64,000 bases of DNA from contig CAJXOG010000009.1 in assembly GCA_913057775.1 (NCBI GenBank), positions 1-64,000 on the forward strand, read 5' to 3'. The position numbers were made by a program, and so were the translations under genes. Shown here one piece after another: positions 54,904 to 63,906 of the stretch (the stretch's first letter is position 1; each line of letters starts with the position of its first letter). This DNA is from an uncultured Fodinibius sp. GTDB taxonomy: Bacteria > Bacteroidota > Rhodothermia > Balneolales > Balneolaceae. The notes under the pieces were generated by a model, which was not told the origin of the DNA, ran no database searches, and saw only the letters and a list, made by a program, of their open reading frames with translations.

Positions 54904-55326
54904 TTATTCTTCCATTGTGTCCAGTGCATTTGAAATCATCTCTGATAACACTTCGACATAGCGTCCACCTAACTCCTCTCTTTTTTGTTGGATCAGCTTA
55001 TCCCACTTCGTTCGTATATTTCCAGCAGTATTTTGTCCATCATTTGTACATACAATTTTTGTAGCACGACCTTTAGATTGTTTTTCAACCATTCCGCGAC
55101 GCTCCAGTTTTTGAACCAATCGGGTTATCGTGGATGGTTTTAGATGAAGCATTTCCGCCAGTTGGCCCGGCTGAATTTCGGGATTTTTATTGATTAGATG
55201 TAATAGTAAGGCATGTGATGAGGATAAACCGATGCTTTCAAAAAGTTCATCAGCTTGGTTCCCCAGCTTGCGTGCAAATGCGGAGGTAAGAAAAAAGATG
55301 TTGTTTTCTGTCAGTTTATCAGCCAT
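54904..55326 (-). CDS. MarR-family transcriptional regulator
   Basis: ATG at 55326 (MADKLTENN) gives 140 residues; longer starts to 55428 read through sequence with no conservation. The winged-helix domain contains PGQLAEMLHLKPSTITRLVQKLE (the recognition helix part) near 62, then RRGMVEKQSKGRATKIV, the wing. Dimerising helices are at both ends. MarR proteins often respond to phenolics or oxidants. It sits upstream of, but on the same strand and beyond, glgP; target unknown. Confidence 0.85.
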   Translation of the reverse strand: MADKLTENNIFFLTSAFARKLGNQADELFESIGLSSSHALLLHLINKNPEIQPGQLAEMLHLKPSTITRLVQKLERRGMVEKQSKGRATKIVCTNDGQNTAGNIRTKWDKLIQQKREELGGRYVEVLSEMISNALDTMEE

Positions 55327-55398
55327 AACCCTAAATTTAGTTGAGCATACAAATAAATATACCCAAAAGTTATTGCTTTTCAAGTTTAAAATATACCA

Positions 55399-55429
55399 AG
55401 TGCCATGGAAGGCTAAATTCCACGGCACT
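55399..55429 (-). terminator. Hairpin likely ending the glgP transcript
   Basis: A 12-bp stem with one G-U pair (55399-55410 with 55418-55429, loop GGCTAAA) lies 30 bases after glgP on the reverse strand. The U tail is broken (TTGGTATATTTT), so it is a moderate call. Confidence 0.5.
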
Positions 55430-55458
55430 CAAAAAAGTTAAGGTAAGATGGTTTTTAA

Positions 55459-57918
55459 TTATTGATTGACTTCTACATCCCAGATGCGTTCGCAGTAATC
55501 TTTAATAGAGCGATCAGATGAAAAGTGCCCCATATTAGCTACGTTGATAATTGCCTTACGATTCCAGTCAAACTCGTCGCGGTAATTGGCTTCGACCTCT
55601 TCCTGTTTTTCTACATACTTACGGAAATCAGCAAGCACCATAAAGTAGTCGCCCTGATTTAGTAATGCATTAGTTATTGGATGAAACAGATCGGGATTGT
55701 CGGGACTGAAATATCCTTCGTGGATCTGGTCAATCACTTGTTTAAGCTCCTCATCCGACTCATAAATTTCCTGTGGATTATATCCCTGAGCTCGGACTTC
55801 TTCAATTTCATCTACGGTATACCCAAAGATAAAGATATTCTCTTTCCCCACCTGCTCGCGGATCTCAATATTGGCACCGTCCAGCGTGCCGATGGTCAAG
55901 GCCCCATTCAGCGCAAATTTCATGTTTCCGGTTCCGGACGCCTCCATACCCGCTGTGGAAATCTGCTCTGATAGGTTTGCGGCCGGAATCATTTTTTCTG
56001 CCAGTGTTACGCTATAGTCTGGCAAGAACAAGACCTTCAATTTGGGTGCTACCTCTGGGTCATTGTTAATCACTTCAGCTACGCTATTAATTAACTTGAT
56101 GTGCAATTTAGCCATGGTATAGCCCGGCGCAGCTTTTCCCGCAAAGAGCAGTGTACGTGGCTCGATGTCTGCATTGGGATCATCTTTAATGCGGTTGTAC
56201 AGCGTAATGGCATGCATCAAAGCCATCAGCTGACGTTTGTACTCGTGTATGCGTTTGATCTGAATATCAAAAATGGATTCCGGATTAACGGTCACACCCA
56301 TGGTATCTTTGATATATTCAGCCAGTTTCTGCTTGTTGCTCAGCTTAATTTCCTTAAATGCCTCTTGGAATTCCTCGTCCTCAGCAAACTGTTCTATCTT
56401 TTGTAGTTGATCCAAATGGGTAACCCATTTATCACCGATCTGTCTAGAAATTAAGTCGGACAGTTCGCGATTACATTGCCGGAGCCAGCGACGGGGTGTT
56501 ATGCCGTTCGTCACATTTGTAAATTTTTCCGGGTAGTGATCTGCAAAATCTTTGAAAATGGTTTTTTTCATCAAATCACTATGCAACTCTGATACCCCAT
56601 TTATTTTTTTTGCGCCGATGATACCCAGATTTCCCATACGTACGCGGGCATCCATCTCATTGCTGATTACGCGCATTCGATTCTTTTTATCGCGATCATC
56701 GCCGGATACCTCAATGGAATCCAAAAACCGTCGGTCGATCTCTCGGATAATCTGTACGTGTCGTGGTAGTAGATTTGACATCAGTGAAAGCGGCCACTTT
56801 TCGAGCGCTTCGGGCATCAACGTATGATTAGTATAGTTGATGGTCTGCGAGACGATATCCCAGGCCGGCTCCCACTCTAATCCTTCCAAATCCATTAGCA
56901 TACGCATGAGTTCGGGCACTGCTAAGTTTGGATGGGTATCGTTGCATTGAATAGCCATCTGATCCGGAATCTTGCGCAGGTCATCGAACTGTTTTTTAAA
57001 GCGATTCATGGCGTCCTGTAAAGATGCAGAAACCAAGAAGTACTCCTGTTTTAGCCGCAACTCCTGTCCTTTAAACACTTTGTCATTGGGATAGAGTACG
57101 CGCGAAATATTTTCTTCAAGCAGGTTACTGCGTACTGCCTCAATATAATCTCCCTGATTAAAGCTTTTAAGATCAAAGCCTTCATCAGACGTTGCTTTCC
57201 AGAGGCGTAGGTTGTTGACGACATCATTCTGGAAGCCGGGAATAGGTGTATCGTAAGCCAGCGCTGTTACATTATGAGAATTTACCCATTCGTAATGCAG
57301 GCGGCCACTGCTGTCTTCACTGGCGGTAGTTTCTCCATAGAACTGCACCCTGTATTTTTTCTTGGGACGCACGACGCTCCACGGATAGCCGTATTGCAGC
57401 CACATATCGGGCTTTTCGACCTGCCAGCCATCTTCGATATCCTGATCAAAAATACCGTAGTCATACCGGATGCCGTATCCCAGTGCCGGTACGCCAAGCG
57501 TAGCCATGGAATCTAAAAAACAGGCAGCAAGCCGACCGAGACCACCGTTACCCAATCCGGCATCTAACTCGGCTTCGCGCACTTTGTCGTAATCAAAACC
57601 AACTTCTTCAATTGCTTCGGCGGCCACATCCTGCATACCCAGATTAATGAGCATATTATCCATTAATCGGCCAATCAGATACTCCATCGACAGGTAATAT
57701 ACCCGCTTTGATTCGTTCTGATAATAGTATTGCTGGGTATTAATCCAACGATCATGCAGCCGATCCATCACGGCCAACACTACGCTGCGATATTGATCCC
57801 AGTCGGTGGAAGAGTATTTATCTTTGGCTAAGGTATAATGAAGGTGCTGCTTTATATCTTCCCGAAAGGAATCGACATCCATTCCGGTGCGGGGATTGAG
57901 CGTTGTATCAGTTGACAT
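55459..57918 (-). CDS. glgP: Glycogen/maltodextrin phosphorylase
   Basis: The PLP-dependent phosphorylase releases glucose 1-phosphate from glycogen. Catalytic and PLP region GMEASGTGNMKFALNG near 650 includes the Schiff-base Lys. FLDSMATLGVPALGYGIRYDYG near 133 and RKYRVQFYG near 184 match glycogen phosphorylase. Length 819 equals typical bacterial enzymes. It is 35 kb from glgB; no glgC or full glgA is present in the window. Confidence 0.95.
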   Translation of the reverse strand: MSTDTTLNPRTGMDVDSFREDIKQHLHYTLAKDKYSSTDWDQYRSVVLAVMDRLHDRWINTQQYYYQNESKRVYYLSMEYLIGRLMDNMLINLGMQDVAAEAIEEVGFDYDKVREAELDAGLGNGGLGRLAACFLDSMATLGVPALGYGIRYDYGIFDQDIEDGWQVEKPDMWLQYGYPWSVVRPKKKYRVQFYGETTASEDSSGRLHYEWVNSHNVTALAYDTPIPGFQNDVVNNLRLWKATSDEGFDLKSFNQGDYIEAVRSNLLEENISRVLYPNDKVFKGQELRLKQEYFLVSASLQDAMNRFKKQFDDLRKIPDQMAIQCNDTHPNLAVPELMRMLMDLEGLEWEPAWDIVSQTINYTNHTLMPEALEKWPLSLMSNLLPRHVQIIREIDRRFLDSIEVSGDDRDKKNRMRVISNEMDARVRMGNLGIIGAKKINGVSELHSDLMKKTIFKDFADHYPEKFTNVTNGITPRRWLRQCNRELSDLISRQIGDKWVTHLDQLQKIEQFAEDEEFQEAFKEIKLSNKQKLAEYIKDTMGVTVNPESIFDIQIKRIHEYKRQLMALMHAITLYNRIKDDPNADIEPRTLLFAGKAAPGYTMAKLHIKLINSVAEVINNDPEVAPKLKVLFLPDYSVTLAEKMIPAANLSEQISTAGMEASGTGNMKFALNGALTIGTLDGANIEIREQVGKENIFIFGYTVDEIEEVRAQGYNPQEIYESDEELKQVIDQIHEGYFSPDNPDLFHPITNALLNQGDYFMVLADFRKYVEKQEEVEANYRDEFDWNRKAIINVANMGHFSSDRSIKDYCERIWDVEVNQ

Positions 57919-58007
57919 CTATAGAAGCTGTTAGGTTGCTGAATTAGTGACGAAACAAGTAATGAGGAAAATACAAGAATTAAAAGTAGAAAATGAAGAA
58001 GAAAGAA

Positions 58008-59207
58008 TTAATTGGAATGCGTTAGTTTAGGTTCGGGCAGATACTTCCAAACAATGAAAGCCATCCCAAAAATCATCGCTGCCCCGATAATGGTATTGCT
58101 AATATATCCTTGAGAAACATAAGCAGGTCCCGCTATGGTGCCGCCTATTCCATATCCTACTTGCCCGATAGCTACAAGCAGACTCATGAGTGTTCCTCGT
58201 TTCCGTGCCGATACCAACTCGGTAGTTAATGCCTGAAATGGGCTGATGCGCATAGCCACCAGAACCATAATCAGGAAAAAGAGGATATATGCCACCCAAA
58301 ATGATTGTACGAGCTGCGTTGTGAGAGCCATCACTATAGCCAATCCGATGCAGGAGAATATGATGATGCTTTTACGTCCCCATAAGTCGGATAATTTACC
58401 GGCTTGTGGACCCGTAATAACATTGGCGACGCCACCCACTAAAAAGAGTGTAGCAATTTCATTTCCTGATACATTAAAGGTCGTTTCCAGCCACGTAGGC
58501 AAATAAATTACATATACTGACAGGCTTAGAAACATCAAAAAATAGCTCACCGCTGAGCCCAATATTTCTGGCTTTCTAAGCATTAACAAATATTTTCGGA
58601 TGGATCCCAGTACGGTAATTTTTGCTTTCTGAAGATGTACGTTGGGTTGTGGAACGGTAATCCATATCAGAAGCAAAGCAAATAACATAAGCACAGCAAA
58701 AGCTAGGAATGGTGCTCGAAATCCAAAGTATTCTGCTAAAATTGTCCCGATAGGAATGCCCAGAATTTGTCCTATGGCGATGCCGCTCATAATCCAACCA
58801 TTGGCCCATCCGCGACGTTCGTACGGAAAATAATCCCCCACATACGAAACCGAGGCTCCACTTAGAATCCCACCGGCAGCCCCGGCTAATCCTCGAACTA
58901 AAAGAAAACTCACGAAGTTAAAAACCAGTCCGTGCAAAAACAGCGCAACGGTCATTAGTCCCGTGCCTAAAATTAAAATACGCCGACGACCAATTTTGTC
59001 GGAAATAGGCCCGGTAATAAGAGCACAGATACCAACCATCACAGCATAAGCGGTAACAAGAGTTCCCAGTAGTGCTTCAGATACGGCCAGTTGCTCACTA
59101 ATGCGCGGAAGGATAGGTGCTATAATCATAATTTGGCTGCTGGCGGCAAAGACCAGCAACCAAAGTGAAAAGATGATAAAAAAGACTTCCTTTTTCTTGT
59201 TGGGCAT
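58008..59207 (-). CDS. MFS transporter
   Basis: The 399-residue protein has 12 predicted helices. The A-loop motif GPISDKIGRRRILILG after helix 2 near 66 and a second GKLSDLWGRKSIIIF near 265 are major facilitator signatures. The motif GILSGASVSYVGDYF and AGAAGGILSG are helix 4 features of drug-efflux families. Substrate unknown; location next to glgP carries no clear meaning. Start begins 90 bases after glgP's start region. Confidence 0.9.
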   Translation of the reverse strand: MPNKKKEVFFIIFSLWLLVFAASSQIMIIAPILPRISEQLAVSEALLGTLVTAYAVMVGICALITGPISDKIGRRRILILGTGLMTVALFLHGLVFNFVSFLLVRGLAGAAGGILSGASVSYVGDYFPYERRGWANGWIMSGIAIGQILGIPIGTILAEYFGFRAPFLAFAVLMLFALLLIWITVPQPNVHLQKAKITVLGSIRKYLLMLRKPEILGSAVSYFLMFLSLSVYVIYLPTWLETTFNVSGNEIATLFLVGGVANVITGPQAGKLSDLWGRKSIIIFSCIGLAIVMALTTQLVQSFWVAYILFFLIMVLVAMRISPFQALTTELVSARKRGTLMSLLVAIGQVGYGIGGTIAGPAYVSQGYISNTIIGAAMIFGMAFIVWKYLPEPKLTHSN

Positions 59208-59279
59208 AATACTTGGAAGCCCGACACTGTTGAAATGCAGGGCATTTTATCGTGCACCTCTTAATATTTAGAATTTATT

Positions 59280-60155
59280 TCATGCTTTTCTGTAAATACC
59301 ATAATCTGGTTCAAAGCCGGGACGTGTTAAATTCGTTGGGAAGTCCAGCTCTAATAATCCCTTATAAGCATTGGTAGCCACAAAATCTTGTTCAAAAATA
59401 CCATACACCGCTGATCCACTTCCGGTCATCGAAGCATAGGTAGCCCCAAATTCGTACATCTGATCTTTCATATTCCCGGATACATTAATACGCGGGAAGA
59501 CTGATTTCTCCAGATCGTTATTGAGGATAAATTGCCACTCGTCAATATCTTCTTCGGTAAGTATCTTCTTTAGGTCGAATTCCGGATCGGGATCAGGCAC
59601 ACAGTTTTGATATGCTTCGGCCGTACTGCTCTGCTCATTGGGAAAGCAGGTAACAATCCAGAAATTAGGTTGCAGATCCAGCTGTTCAATTTTATGGCCA
59701 ATACCTTTTGCAATGCCGGTTTTCCCTTTGATAAAGAAGGGCACATCGGCTCCCAGATCGCGGCTTAAGTCAATAAGTTCATCATTGGTAAGCCCCAGCT
59801 CTTCAATTTTATTCAGCATTCGAAGTGTTAAGGCTGCGTTACTGCTCCCGCCGCCAAGTCCGGCCCCTGCGGGAATTCGTTTATCAACGCGAATCAAATA
59901 ATTATGCTGCAGCCCGATGTATCGATCAAGCGTTTCAACAGCTTTGTTGATGAGATTACTGTCATCAGTAGGGATATTCTCATCGTCCATCTCCAGCCTC
60001 ATTTCAGGAGCCTGCTTCACCTCAAAATGGTCACGCCATTCCAAAAAACACATCCCGGTCTCTATGGCGTGGTAACCGGTGGGCAGTCGTTCCAAAACGT
60101 GTAATCCTAAATTAATTTTTGCATATGAATCGGCAATCCAGACGTCGTTGGCCAT
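59280..60155 (-). CDS. ispE: 4-diphosphocytidyl-2-C-methyl-D-erythritol kinase
   Basis: IspE phosphorylates CDP-ME in the MEP isoprenoid pathway. The GHMP kinase motif RIPAGAGLGGGSSNAALTL is near 92 and SYAKINLGLHVL near 10; TGSGSAVYGIF near 240 is the final motif. The 291-residue length is typical. Eleven bases after the CCA-adding gene on the same strand, likely cotranscribed. Confidence 0.96.
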   Translation of the reverse strand: MANDVWIADSYAKINLGLHVLERLPTGYHAIETGMCFLEWRDHFEVKQAPEMRLEMDDENIPTDDSNLINKAVETLDRYIGLQHNYLIRVDKRIPAGAGLGGGSSNAALTLRMLNKIEELGLTNDELIDLSRDLGADVPFFIKGKTGIAKGIGHKIEQLDLQPNFWIVTCFPNEQSSTAEAYQNCVPDPDPEFDLKKILTEEDIDEWQFILNNDLEKSVFPRINVSGNMKDQMYEFGATYASMTGSGSAVYGIFEQDFVATNAYKGLLELDFPTNLTRPGFEPDYGIYRKA

Positions 60156-60166
60156 GAAATATTATT

Positions 60167-61600
60167 TTAATTCTTTTCTAAAAATTGATCTTTGATTTCA
60201 ATCATATAATTATGAGCGGCATCGTGCTCGTTGGGAATTTCGCCATCTAAAATAGCTTCTTTGATCGCATCTTTGATGTCTCCGATAACTGGGCCTGGCT
60301 CAAGATCTAAGGCCTCCATAATCTCATCTCCGCTGATTGGATTTGTCCAATTGCGAATACGATCTTTCTTTTCAACCTCTTCTATTTTGTTCTCCACATA
60401 ATCAAAATTACGGTTGTACTGCTTTACCTTGTAATCATTTTTACTGGTAATATCCGCACGACATAGCATCATCAGATCATCAATATCATCGCCGGCTTCA
60501 TAGATCAGGCGACGCACTGCACTATCGGTTACATCATCAGAAACAAGCGCAATGGGACGCAAGTGCAGGCGAACCAACTTACGGACATACCGCAACCGTT
60601 CATCGAGTGGTAGCCCCAATCGCCGAAAAATGGGCTTTACCCATTTGGCACCCAGGGCATCGTGACCGTGAAATGTCCACCCCGTACCTTCTACAAATTT
60701 CTGGGTAGCCGGCTTGGCAATATCGTGCATAATTGCGGCCCAGCGAAGCCACAAGTTATCACTCATTTCAGCCACATTATCAAGTACTTTGAGTGTATGC
60801 CAGAAGTTGTCTTTATGACGAACGCCCCGCACCTCCTCAACGCCGTGGAGCTCTACCATCTCCGGGAAGAAATTTTCAAGCAAACCCGTTTTAAACAAAT
60901 AATTAAATCCAATAGAAGGTTTGTCGGCCAGCACAATTTTGTTTAACTCCTCGATGATACGCTCTTTGGAGATAATCTCGATACGTTCGGCCATTTCTTC
61001 AATACCGCGATAGGTTTGTTCCTCGATATCAAAGTTAAGCTGGGTAGCAAAACGGATGGCGCGCATCATCCGGAGGGGATCATCCTCAAAGGTTTTGAGT
61101 GGATCTACCGGGGTGCGAACGAGCTGCTTTTTAAGGTCTTGTATCCCGCCAAACGGATCCACGAGCTGACCATAATTTTCTTCGTTCAGTGACCATGAAA
61201 GCGCATTAATCGTAAAGTCACGCCGCAGTTGGTCATCCTCCAGCGTTCCATCTTCTACGATAGGTTTGCGGGAATCACTTCGATAACTTTCTTTGCGTGC
61301 CCCTACAAATTCAAGATCCATATTGTCGTGCCTGATGTGCGCGGTGCCAAACTGCTTATACACCGAAAGGTTATCAGCATCCAGGCGATCGGCAATTTCT
61401 TTAGCCAGATCAATACCTGATCCTACTGTCACAAAATCGATATCTAATTTATCAGCATCTTTGGTACGGTTGAGGTAGAAATCGCGCACATATCCGCCAA
61501 CGACATACACCTCCTGATCAACCGTTTTCCCGGCTGCTGATATTTCCTTAAATACTTTCTGATGCTTGGGAGGGATATCTTCCACTTCGCTGTCTTTCAT
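60167..61600 (-). CDS. cca: CCA tRNA nucleotidyltransferase (HD-domain type)
   Basis: The enzyme adds or repairs the CCA tail of tRNAs, which matches the lack of encoded CCA in the tRNA-Arg. Class II poly(A) polymerase head: YVVGGYVRDFYL near 33, DIDFVTVG (catalytic Asp pair) near 51, RRDFTINAL near 144 and RMMRAIRFA near 187. A C-terminal HD domain shows IMHDIAKP near 290. Length 477 fits. Sits 11 bases before ispE. Confidence 0.93.
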   Translation of the reverse strand: MKDSEVEDIPPKHQKVFKEISAAGKTVDQEVYVVGGYVRDFYLNRTKDADKLDIDFVTVGSGIDLAKEIADRLDADNLSVYKQFGTAHIRHDNMDLEFVGARKESYRSDSRKPIVEDGTLEDDQLRRDFTINALSWSLNEENYGQLVDPFGGIQDLKKQLVRTPVDPLKTFEDDPLRMMRAIRFATQLNFDIEEQTYRGIEEMAERIEIISKERIIEELNKIVLADKPSIGFNYLFKTGLLENFFPEMVELHGVEEVRGVRHKDNFWHTLKVLDNVAEMSDNLWLRWAAIMHDIAKPATQKFVEGTGWTFHGHDALGAKWVKPIFRRLGLPLDERLRYVRKLVRLHLRPIALVSDDVTDSAVRRLIYEAGDDIDDLMMLCRADITSKNDYKVKQYNRNFDYVENKIEEVEKKDRIRNWTNPISGDEIMEALDLEPGPVIGDIKDAIKEAILDGEIPNEHDAAHNYMIEIKDQFLEKN

Positions 61601-61711
61601 TAATTACTTGTCATAAAACGAGCGTAAAAATAAGAACAAATACACTTGCTTTCAGGTATTCTTTGCGTAATCTTTTAACCCTGTTATAACCAACATTTAT
61701 CGGAAAAATCA

Positions 61712-62644
61712 TTGAAAACATCTTCTGCTAAAACAGCTCTGCGTATTAGCCTGCTGGTATCGGTATTGTCTCTTTCGCTCAAAGTCACGGGCTTTGGCAT
61801 TACTGGTTCCAATACAGCCTTGTCTGATGCCGCAGAATCTGTGATCCATGTTCTTGCAGTTGCCTTTGTGTATTACGGATTGCTGCTGAGTACCAAACCT
61901 GCAGATGAAAAACACCTTTACGGACACGAGCGCGTCGAGTTTTTATCTGTGGGAATCGAAGGGGCCGTTATCACGCTTGCAGGTATTACTATTATTTATC
62001 AATCTGTCGAAAATTACCTGTACGGATATAATTTGCGTGAGCTGATGACCGGTGTTTACCTGATCGGTGGAGCGGGCATTGTGAATCTTGCCTTAGGTAG
62101 CTACCTGTTGAAAGTTGGGCGGCGCGAAGAAAATATGATTGTGGTAAGCAATGCCAAGCATACCCTTACCGATGTATGGACCAGCGCCGGGGCCGTTGCC
62201 ACACTGCTTATTATTAAGTTTACGGATTTCCTTATACTGGATTCGGCGGTCGCCATTTTATTGGCCTTTTATATCATGTACGAGGGATTCAAGCTGCTCA
62301 AATATTCAGTAGACGGACTGATGGACTCCCGTGATCCGGAAGTAGATAAAGCCATCCGCGAAGAAATATCCAAAGAACTGCCGGGCTCTATGGTCAACGT
62401 CCATAATTTACGTCACCGTACCACCGGCAGCACAACGTGGATTGAATTCCACGCTATTTTTGAGGAAGATGTAAACTTGGAGCAGGCTCATGATGAGGCA
62501 ACGCTACTCGAAAAACGACTTATTAATGCCGTCAAAGGAGATGTTATTGTTACGATCCATCTGGAGCCCGAGGGGAGCCACGAAGAGGTACACGATACTT
62601 TAAAAGATGCTGATCAGAATCGACCTCTAGAAGACTTTATTTAA
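61712..62644 (+). CDS. Cation diffusion facilitator (zinc/iron/manganese efflux)
   Basis: The 310-residue CDF protein has six helices. The transport site is readable: Asp39 and His46 in SDAAESVIHVL of helix 2, and His150 and Asp154 in KHTLTDVWTSAG of helix 5. The C-terminal cytosolic domain carries HNLRHRTTGS and HLEPEGSHEEVH. The D-(x)6-H helix 2 arrangement with HxxxD helix 5 is common in Zn or Fe/Mn exporters; metal not assigned. TTG start at 61712. Confidence 0.93.
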   Translation: MKTSSAKTALRISLLVSVLSLSLKVTGFGITGSNTALSDAAESVIHVLAVAFVYYGLLLSTKPADEKHLYGHERVEFLSVGIEGAVITLAGITIIYQSVENYLYGYNLRELMTGVYLIGGAGIVNLALGSYLLKVGRREENMIVVSNAKHTLTDVWTSAGAVATLLIIKFTDFLILDSAVAILLAFYIMYEGFKLLKYSVDGLMDSRDPEVDKAIREEISKELPGSMVNVHNLRHRTTGSTTWIEFHAIFEEDVNLEQAHDEATLLEKRLINAVKGDVIVTIHLEPEGSHEEVHDTLKDADQNRPLEDFI

Positions 62645-62660
62645 TGGTAGTATTGAATAT

Positions 62661-62772
62661 TGAGATATGAGTATTGGGAAAACCCATTCCCAATACGGGC
62701 TTGAGAGATTAAAGCTAAGAAAAATAGCCCCGGGATTAATCCCGGGGCTATAATCTCAGTACTCAGATCTCA
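62661..62772. repeat. Inverted repeat flanking two hairpins in a convergent intergenic region
   Basis: TGAGATATGAGTATTGGGA (62661-62679) pairs with TCTCAGTACTCAGATCTCA (62754-62772), 16 of 19 positions complementary. Inside lie GTATTGGGAA/TTCCCAATAC (62671-62696) and the terminator palindrome. The arms use the same TGAGAT/GAGTA words, suggesting a mobile repeat unit. Confidence 0.6.
62718..62750 (-). terminator. 26-bp perfect palindrome terminator
   Basis: TAGCCCCGGGAT and ATCCCGGGGCTA (62725-62736 with 62739-62750, loop TA) form a very stable hairpin. On the reverse strand it is followed by TTTTTCTT, so it ends the sugar-nucleotide transferase transcript. It also lies downstream of the forward CDF gene. 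Confidence 0.9.
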
Positions 62773-62778
62773 CTACTC

Positions 62779-63786
62779 TTATACTTCGATTCCAATCTTT
62801 GTATGATCTCCCAAATGCACTTCCTGATCAACATCTTTGAGCTCTACGTGTCGACCGATGGTTGAATCTTCGATCTTGCAATCTTCGAGCTGTGCATGTT
62901 CCTGAATCAGGCTGTTTTTGACCGTACACTTTTTGAGCTTTGATCCCTCGGCAATACTGGCTTTGGGCCCTATAATGCAGTTTTCAAGCTCCACGTCATT
63001 CCCAATATAAACGGGAGGAATAATCTTAGTATCGGGAAAACGATCTTCGTCTACCTCTTCATATTCTTTCTCAGTAATAATGCCGGAAGTTTCTCTCCAG
63101 GCTGGCAGCGTACCGCAATCCAGCCATTGATCAACTGTTGCCTTCTTAAACACTTTATCGTCCTTCAGCAGGCGGTCTAACGCATCGGTAAGCTGGAACT
63201 CGTTTCCTTTACCGCGAATATCGTTATCCAGCAGGTATTCAATTTCCTTTTTAAGCTCGGCGCCATCCTTGAAGTAATATACGCCGATGATGGCCAGATT
63301 AGATATCGGTTCATCTGGTTTTTCTACGAAATCAGTAATCTTGCCATCCTTTTCTACGGCTACGCCAAAACGAGAGGGATCTTCCACTTCTTTTAGCCAG
63401 ACAACGCTGTCGGCATCTTCGATGGACACAGAACCTTCCATATCAAAAATGGTATCAGCAAAAACAATAATGCATTCGCCATCCAGATCCTCTTCTGCGC
63501 AATATACAGCATGTGCTGTTCCCTCAGCTTTCTCCTGCACTCGGAACGTAGCCTCAGCGTTCTGACGATCGTTCATGGCTTTTAGGGCATCTTTAATCTC
63601 CTGACCAAAATCGGGACCAAGAATAAATACGATTTCATCTATGTTACGATCGAGTGTGCGCGCAAACGTCTCTACAATCCGTTCCACAATCATTTTTCCG
63701 GCGACGGGCAGCAGTGGTTTGGGAACGGTATGTGAATGGGGTCGAACTCTTGTGCCTCGACCTGCCATTGGGATTATTAATTTCAT
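62779..63786 (-). CDS. Sugar-phosphate nucleotidyltransferase (RmlA/GlmU-like)
   Basis: The 335-residue enzyme makes an NDP-sugar from a sugar 1-phosphate. Nucleotidyltransferase domain: IIPMAGRGTRVRPHSHTVPKPLLPVAG near 4 in sections, with Lys23 of the PKPLLP motif, FADTIFDMEG, and FVEKPDEPI near 153. A C-terminal left-handed helix begins near 253 (YIGNDVELENCIIG, IGPKASIAEG). Hexapeptide strands are few. It is not GlgC: the ADP-glucose site motifs are absent. The sugar and base are not assigned. Confidence 0.85.
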   Translation of the reverse strand: MKLIIPMAGRGTRVRPHSHTVPKPLLPVAGKMIVERIVETFARTLDRNIDEIVFILGPDFGQEIKDALKAMNDRQNAEATFRVQEKAEGTAHAVYCAEEDLDGECIIVFADTIFDMEGSVSIEDADSVVWLKEVEDPSRFGVAVEKDGKITDFVEKPDEPISNLAIIGVYYFKDGAELKKEIEYLLDNDIRGKGNEFQLTDALDRLLKDDKVFKKATVDQWLDCGTLPAWRETSGIITEKEYEEVDEDRFPDTKIIPPVYIGNDVELENCIIGPKASIAEGSKLKKCTVKNSLIQEHAQLEDCKIEDSTIGRHVELKDVDQEVHLGDHTKIGIEV

Positions 63787-63906
63787 ATATTTGAACGAAT
63801 TTTAGATGAAAGATTATCTATTTTGTTAAGCGCGTTAATATAACGGATGTTCCAAACTTTAGCGACCATTCATCATTTGCTATTTCTTTAATCTAACTGC
63901 TGTATA

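Noticed and set aside
55327-55428. Extended MarR N-terminus
   Set aside because: The extra 34 residues cover the glgP-side hairpin and have no family pattern.
62779-63786. Sugar nucleotidyltransferase as GlgC
   Set aside because: It has the general PKPLLP nucleotidyltransferase motif but no ADP-glucose pyrophosphorylase-specific blocks and a short hexapeptide region.
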